DNA from: Alcaligenaceae bacterium
GTDB taxonomy: Bacteria > Pseudomonadota > Gammaproteobacteria > Burkholderiales > Burkholderiaceae_B
Length of the DNA: 43,754 nucleotides
Assembly: GCA_947380655.1 (NCBI GenBank)
Contig: CANCRX010000021.1
Span: forward strand, 1 to 43,754
Direction: 5' to 3'
The notes below the pieces were generated by a model. The model saw only the letters and a list, made by a program, of their open reading frames with translations, searched no databases and was not told the origin of the DNA. Below are positions 40,496 through 43,754 of this stretch, piece by piece. Numbering within the stretch: the first letter of the stretch is position 1; every line of letters starts with the position of its first letter. The position numbers and the translations under genes were made by a program.

Positions 40496-42955
40496 ATGCT
40501 GCGCCACGTATTTGATCCCTTGTTTGAGCCCCAAACCCTGTTGGTTGTTGGGGATCGTCCTATACCGATTGCGCAAGCGCAGCCGGAGGGTTTGCGAGGA
40601 CATTTCACGCGGGTGGAGTGTCAGTATGGTGAGCCGATTGTCGTGCCAGAGCAGCTCGAAGGAGTCGCGATGGGTGCGAGGGTGGATCTGGCGCTTGTCT
40701 GCATGGCACCGCAAAGACTTGCAGAGACCCTGATGCAACTGGTCCGCTGCCGACCGCGTGCGATGATTCTTTTGCCGCATGATGTGGTGGATCCCTATCC
40801 TGAGCGCACGCGAGAACTTTGTCGCGAGTGGGCACAATTACACGAATGCGCGTTGCTCGGACCGAATGCCGGCGTGCAACGCCCGCACGCAGCGCTCAAT
40901 CTCTCCCAATATCCCAGGATCGCTCGGAACGGTCGCCTGGCACTGGTTGCACAGTCCAGGGGGATCGCGTCTGCCCTGATGGATTGGGCTGAGGATGTGC
41001 AGCTCGGGTTTTCTACAGCAGTCGCGCTTGGTGAGGAGGCCGTTACGCGTCTGCCGCAAATCCTGGAGTATCTCGCCACAGATGCGCGCACTGACAGTAT
41101 TGTTTTATATCTCGAAGAAATAAATATTGGCCGGGCCTTTATGAGCGCGTTGCGCGCTGCGGCCAGTGTCAAACCTGTCATCGTGCTTAAGGTCGGCCGG
41201 GCACAGGATTCTGCTCTTGCAGATGCCACGTTTGATGCCGTTCTGCGTCGAGCGGGTGCTGTACGTGTTCGATATTTTCTGCAATTATTTTCTGCGCTGA
41301 AGGTTCTTGGTTATGCGCGTCGGCCTAAGGGGCGTCGGCTGGCCATCATGTCCAATGCGAGTGGTCCTGCGCAAATGGCGCTAGACATGGTTGCCACAGG
41401 AGTTCCCTTTTTAAAGGCGGAGCTATCCCCTGCAACGCGCAAGGTCTTGGGCAAACTCCTTGAGCCAGGCGCCTCGCCGACGAACCCTGTTGTGACCAAA
41501 CAACCGATGAGTGCCGGCTTGACGCGCGTCATGCTCGACTCTTTGCTGGAAGATATCGCCGTCGACGGCGTGCTGGTTTTATTAACTCCTGACGCCCGCG
41601 CTGATTTAAATGCGGTGGCGACTGAGCTCGCGCAAATCGCACCGCGCGCCAGAAAACCGGTGATTACTTGTTTTATGGGCGATGCAGGCATGCGTCCCCT
41701 CAGGCGACGTCTGGATGAGGCCGGTACTCCTGCGTTTCGAACTCCCGAGTCAGCTGCCCATGCGTTCGGCGTGCTGGCGAGTTATCACTATAACCAGCAG
41801 TTACTGCAGCAGATGCAGCCCCCGGAGCCTGAAGGCCGACAGCCTGACTTGTCCGCAGCGCGAAAACTGATTTCTCTCGTCCGTGCCGCGGGGCGCTTTA
41901 AGCTGACCGATGCCGAGACGCAAAATTTATTTGCACTCTTTGATATTCCGATCAGTCTGGATCCAGAGGCCGCGTTGCACGACTCGCTGCATCTTGTACC
42001 GATGGCGGTGAGTGTGGCGTGCGACAGACGCTTTGGTCCGGTTATCCGCTTTTCAGCAGGAGGGCCTGCTGCCACGCTGCTTGGGCCAGACGAGGCGATG
42101 GACTTACCTCCTTTAAATCGGTTTCTTTCCAGGCAACTCGTCAAACGCAGTGTGCTCTGGCAAAGAACACTTGCTTCACATGTCACACCGGATGTGCACG
42201 AAGCCTTACTCGTTTCGCTCGAGAAAATTTCAACACTTATTTCCGAGTTGCCGGATATAGACGAATTACGGGTCGATCCGATGTATGCAAATCATCTCGG
42301 TTTGTATGCGACACAAATCTCGATCGGGCTGCATCTGCATGCCAGACCTGAAAATCCTCAGGCTAGTGGCTATCCGCATATGGCCATTCATCCCTATCCA
42401 TACCGCTGGGTTCAGCATCTGAAATTCCCCGACGAACGCGCCTGGACTTTACGTCCGATTCGCCCAGAAGATGCTCAGGCGCTTCAGGAGTTTATTCGTG
42501 GCTTGTCGGATCGTTCGCGCTATATGCGTTTCGTATCCATGATGCGTGAGCTCACGCCACGCATGGTTGCGCGCTATACCCAGATTGACTATCACCGTGA
42601 ACTGGCACTGGTGGCAACAACAAGTGTCCCAAACGCGGCCAATCGTGGTTTGCCAACGGACGCCGTGATCGGTCTGGCGCACTATTTGCGTAACGCGGAT
42701 GGCAGGGGAGCGGAATATGCGCTCGTGATTGGAGATGACTGGCATCGTCAGGGGCTAGGGGGTCAACTTATGCGCAAACTGATCGATGCCGCCACAGAAC
42801 AAGGTTTGGAATATATCGATGGCTTGGTGCTTGCGGAAAATAAACCCATGCTGGCCCTGATGACCAGCCTCGGATTTACCAACGACCCGGACCCTGAAGA
42901 CCCATCCTTGCGCAGAGTCTGGCTGAAACTCGCAAGCCCTGCGCTAGAAAATTAG
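40496..42955 (+). CDS. Pat-like protein: NDP-forming acyl-CoA synthetase domains fused to a GNAT acetyltransferase
   Basis: An 819-residue fusion. Residues 1-130 resemble a CoA-binding Rossmann domain, about 130-430 the succinyl-CoA-ligase-like domains (LGPNAGVQRPHAALN, LALVAQSRGIASALMDWAED, SNASGPAQMALDM) and about 440-625 a degenerate ATP-grasp region. The C-terminal GNAT domain runs from TLRPIRPEDAQAL to GFTNDPDPEDPSLRRVW, with acetyl-CoA loop RQGLGGQLM. This is the layout of Pat/YfiQ lysine acetyltransferases, which inactivate acyl-CoA synthetases. The SHTGAL phospho-histidine loop of active ADP-forming enzymes is missing (GRAQDSALADATFDAVLRRAG), arguing for a regulatory rather than a synthetase role. 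Its 3' end overlaps the convergent esterase gene by 4 bp. Confidence 0.87.
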   Translation: MLRHVFDPLFEPQTLLVVGDRPIPIAQAQPEGLRGHFTRVECQYGEPIVVPEQLEGVAMGARVDLALVCMAPQRLAETLMQLVRCRPRAMILLPHDVVDPYPERTRELCREWAQLHECALLGPNAGVQRPHAALNLSQYPRIARNGRLALVAQSRGIASALMDWAEDVQLGFSTAVALGEEAVTRLPQILEYLATDARTDSIVLYLEEINIGRAFMSALRAAASVKPVIVLKVGRAQDSALADATFDAVLRRAGAVRVRYFLQLFSALKVLGYARRPKGRRLAIMSNASGPAQMALDMVATGVPFLKAELSPATRKVLGKLLEPGASPTNPVVTKQPMSAGLTRVMLDSLLEDIAVDGVLVLLTPDARADLNAVATELAQIAPRARKPVITCFMGDAGMRPLRRRLDEAGTPAFRTPESAAHAFGVLASYHYNQQLLQQMQPPEPEGRQPDLSAARKLISLVRAAGRFKLTDAETQNLFALFDIPISLDPEAALHDSLHLVPMAVSVACDRRFGPVIRFSAGGPAATLLGPDEAMDLPPLNRFLSRQLVKRSVLWQRTLASHVTPDVHEALLVSLEKISTLISELPDIDELRVDPMYANHLGLYATQISIGLHLHARPENPQASGYPHMAIHPYPYRWVQHLKFPDERAWTLRPIRPEDAQALQEFIRGLSDRSRYMRFVSMMRELTPRMVARYTQIDYHRELALVATTSVPNAANRGLPTDAVIGLAHYLRNADGRGAEYALVIGDDWHRQGLGGQLMRKLIDAATEQGLEYIDGLVLAENKPMLALMTSLGFTNDPDPEDPSLRRVWLKLASPALEN

Positions 42956-43626
42956 GTGAGAACTTTGTTTAAAAACTCTGCCATGTCGCGGATTTCTTCC
43001 GGGCAAACCGAGTGTTGCATGGGGTAAGTATGCCATTGCACCGGGTAGCCAAGTGAGGTGAGTTTTTGGTGTGAGGCTTGGGCGCGTTCCAGCGCCACAA
43101 CAGGGTCAAAGCTGCCGTGCGCCATGAAAATCGGAGTGTTTGTATTGGCTGAGTGTCGATCTTGCTCAGCCATGTCAATGAGAGGCAGATAGCCCGACAG
43201 TCCCATCAACCCTGCCAGTTTATAAGGCGCGCGCAGGCCCGTGTGCAGGGTCATCGCACACCCTTGCGAAAATCCTGCAAGGACGATTTTCTCAGTGGGT
43301 ACGCCACGTCCGACTTCACGTTGTATCAGTGCATCAACGGCGCGCTCCGATTGGCGAATACCTTGTTCGTCTTCGATCCTAACCAGATTAGGAACCAGGA
43401 TGTCGTACCAGGAGCGCATTGCCATGCCACCATTGATCGTGACGGGTTGCACGGGTGCATGAGGGAAAACAAAACGGATGGCTTTCGTCGCAGGAAGGCG
43501 AAGTTCCGGCACGATCGGGGCAAAATCATTGCCGTCAGCACCCAGTCCATGCAGCCATACAACGCTGTGGGTGGGGTTAGGACCCGTGACGATTTCAACG
43601 CATTCAAGCAAATTTTGTTCACTCAT
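42952..43626 (-). CDS. Carboxylesterase/phospholipase family alpha/beta hydrolase
   Basis: A 224-residue serine hydrolase of the bacterial carboxylesterase II group (Pseudomonas EstB-like). The predicted triad is Ser120 in AGFSQGCAM, Asp174 in HGSFDPVV and His205 in PMQHSVCPEE. The N-terminal WLHGLGADGNDFAPIVPEL and FVFPHAPVQPVTINGGMAMRSWYD are diagnostic. The ATG directly abuts the stop of the upstream DarP-like gene (TAAATG), so the two are co-transcribed. Natural substrates are probably short acyl esters or lysophospholipids. Confidence 0.93.
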   Translation of the reverse strand: MSEQNLLECVEIVTGPNPTHSVVWLHGLGADGNDFAPIVPELRLPATKAIRFVFPHAPVQPVTINGGMAMRSWYDILVPNLVRIEDEQGIRQSERAVDALIQREVGRGVPTEKIVLAGFSQGCAMTLHTGLRAPYKLAGLMGLSGYLPLIDMAEQDRHSANTNTPIFMAHGSFDPVVALERAQASHQKLTSLGYPVQWHTYPMQHSVCPEEIRDMAEFLNKVLT

Positions 43627-43754
43627 TTATGTTTCATCCGGCTCATGGAGCGTTTTAAGCGCCTGAAACAGCGCACGGTAGTGTTTGCGCTGCGGCTCCT
43701 GCCCCTGGCGCAGGGTGGTGTTTGCGGCGAGTTCCTTGCGCCCCTCACGGATCA
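43627..43754 (-). CDS. 3' end of a DarP/YjgA (DUF615)-like gene, truncated by the window
   Basis: The last 42 codons of a minus-strand gene running off the window edge. The readable end contains IREGRKELAANTTLRQ followed by RKHYRALFQALKTL and a short acidic tail before TAA (43627-43629). The pattern of an arginine/lysine-rich helix followed by YRALFQALK fits the C-terminus of the DUF615 ribosome-associated proteins (YjgA, renamed DarP, involved in 50S assembly). The fragment is short, so the family call is tentative. It abuts the esterase start with no gap. Confidence 0.55.
   Translation of the reverse strand, partial: IREGRKELAANTTLRQGQEPQRKHYRALFQALKTLHEPDET

Overview
The window reads as a chromosomal segment of a betaproteobacterium, order Burkholderiales and most likely Alcaligenaceae-like (Bordetella/Achromobacter/Advenella relatives). 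The grounds are the two Bug-type (TctC) solute-binding proteins, the lysine/alanine-repeat histone H1-like protein, the hemL-thiE-thiD/rubredoxin-yqgE-ruvX-pyrR-pyrB-pyrC' gene order, and a class Ia ribonucleotide reductase whose large subunit carries two ATP-cones. This assignment is inferred from gene content; no rRNA is present. Coding density is high and strand blocks are long. I see no tRNA, rRNA, insertion sequence, phage gene, integrase or CRISPR array.

Layout: (1) 39-5630, an orphan Bug solute-binding protein divergent from a complete branched-chain amino-acid-type ABC importer (binding protein, LivH, LivM, LivG, LivF). (2) 5658-8447 minus, thiD-thiE-hemL (thiamine and tetrapyrrole precursors), divergent from (3) 8621-13316 plus, rubredoxin, yqgE, ruvX, pyrR, pyrB, pyrC' and plsC, mostly overlapping or nearly so. 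The pyrC' product lacks the metal-binding histidines of dihydroorotase and is probably a structural partner of aspartate carbamoyltransferase. (4) 13339-16402, a small catabolic island: a LigJ-type 4-oxalomesaconate hydratase and a second Bug protein on the minus strand, divergent from an alpha/beta hydrolase. (5) 16380-23562 minus, a long housekeeping run: mpl, RNase II-like, TonB-like, aroE, lptG, apaH. (6) 23669-29935 plus: TlpA-like thioredoxin, aroQ, accB, accC, prmA, a zinc-ribbon DUF3426 protein, a PfkB kinase and a small lipoprotein.

(7) 29978-37949 minus: nrdA-nrdB, the histone H1-like gene, a YggT protein and a large MscS-type channel. The nrdA upstream region has two NrdR-box-like sites exactly 31 bp apart over a good sigma-70 promoter. 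The histone gene has an A10 run, after which the other reading frame continues into a conserved-looking C-terminal tail, ending just before a strong terminator. (8) 38451-43754: a lipoprotein, gltX, a Pat-like acyl-CoA-synthetase/GNAT fusion, a carboxylesterase and the 3' end of a DarP/YjgA-like gene.

The window is mostly core metabolism: pyrimidine, deoxynucleotide, fatty-acid, shikimate, thiamine, haem, cell-wall recycling and LPS export. No clearly new multi-gene system is visible. The points most worth checking are the histone frameshift site, the repeated operator-like elements in three intergenic regions, the inactive-looking PyrC' and ThiD homologues, and the Pat-like protein lacking the usual phospho-histidine loop.
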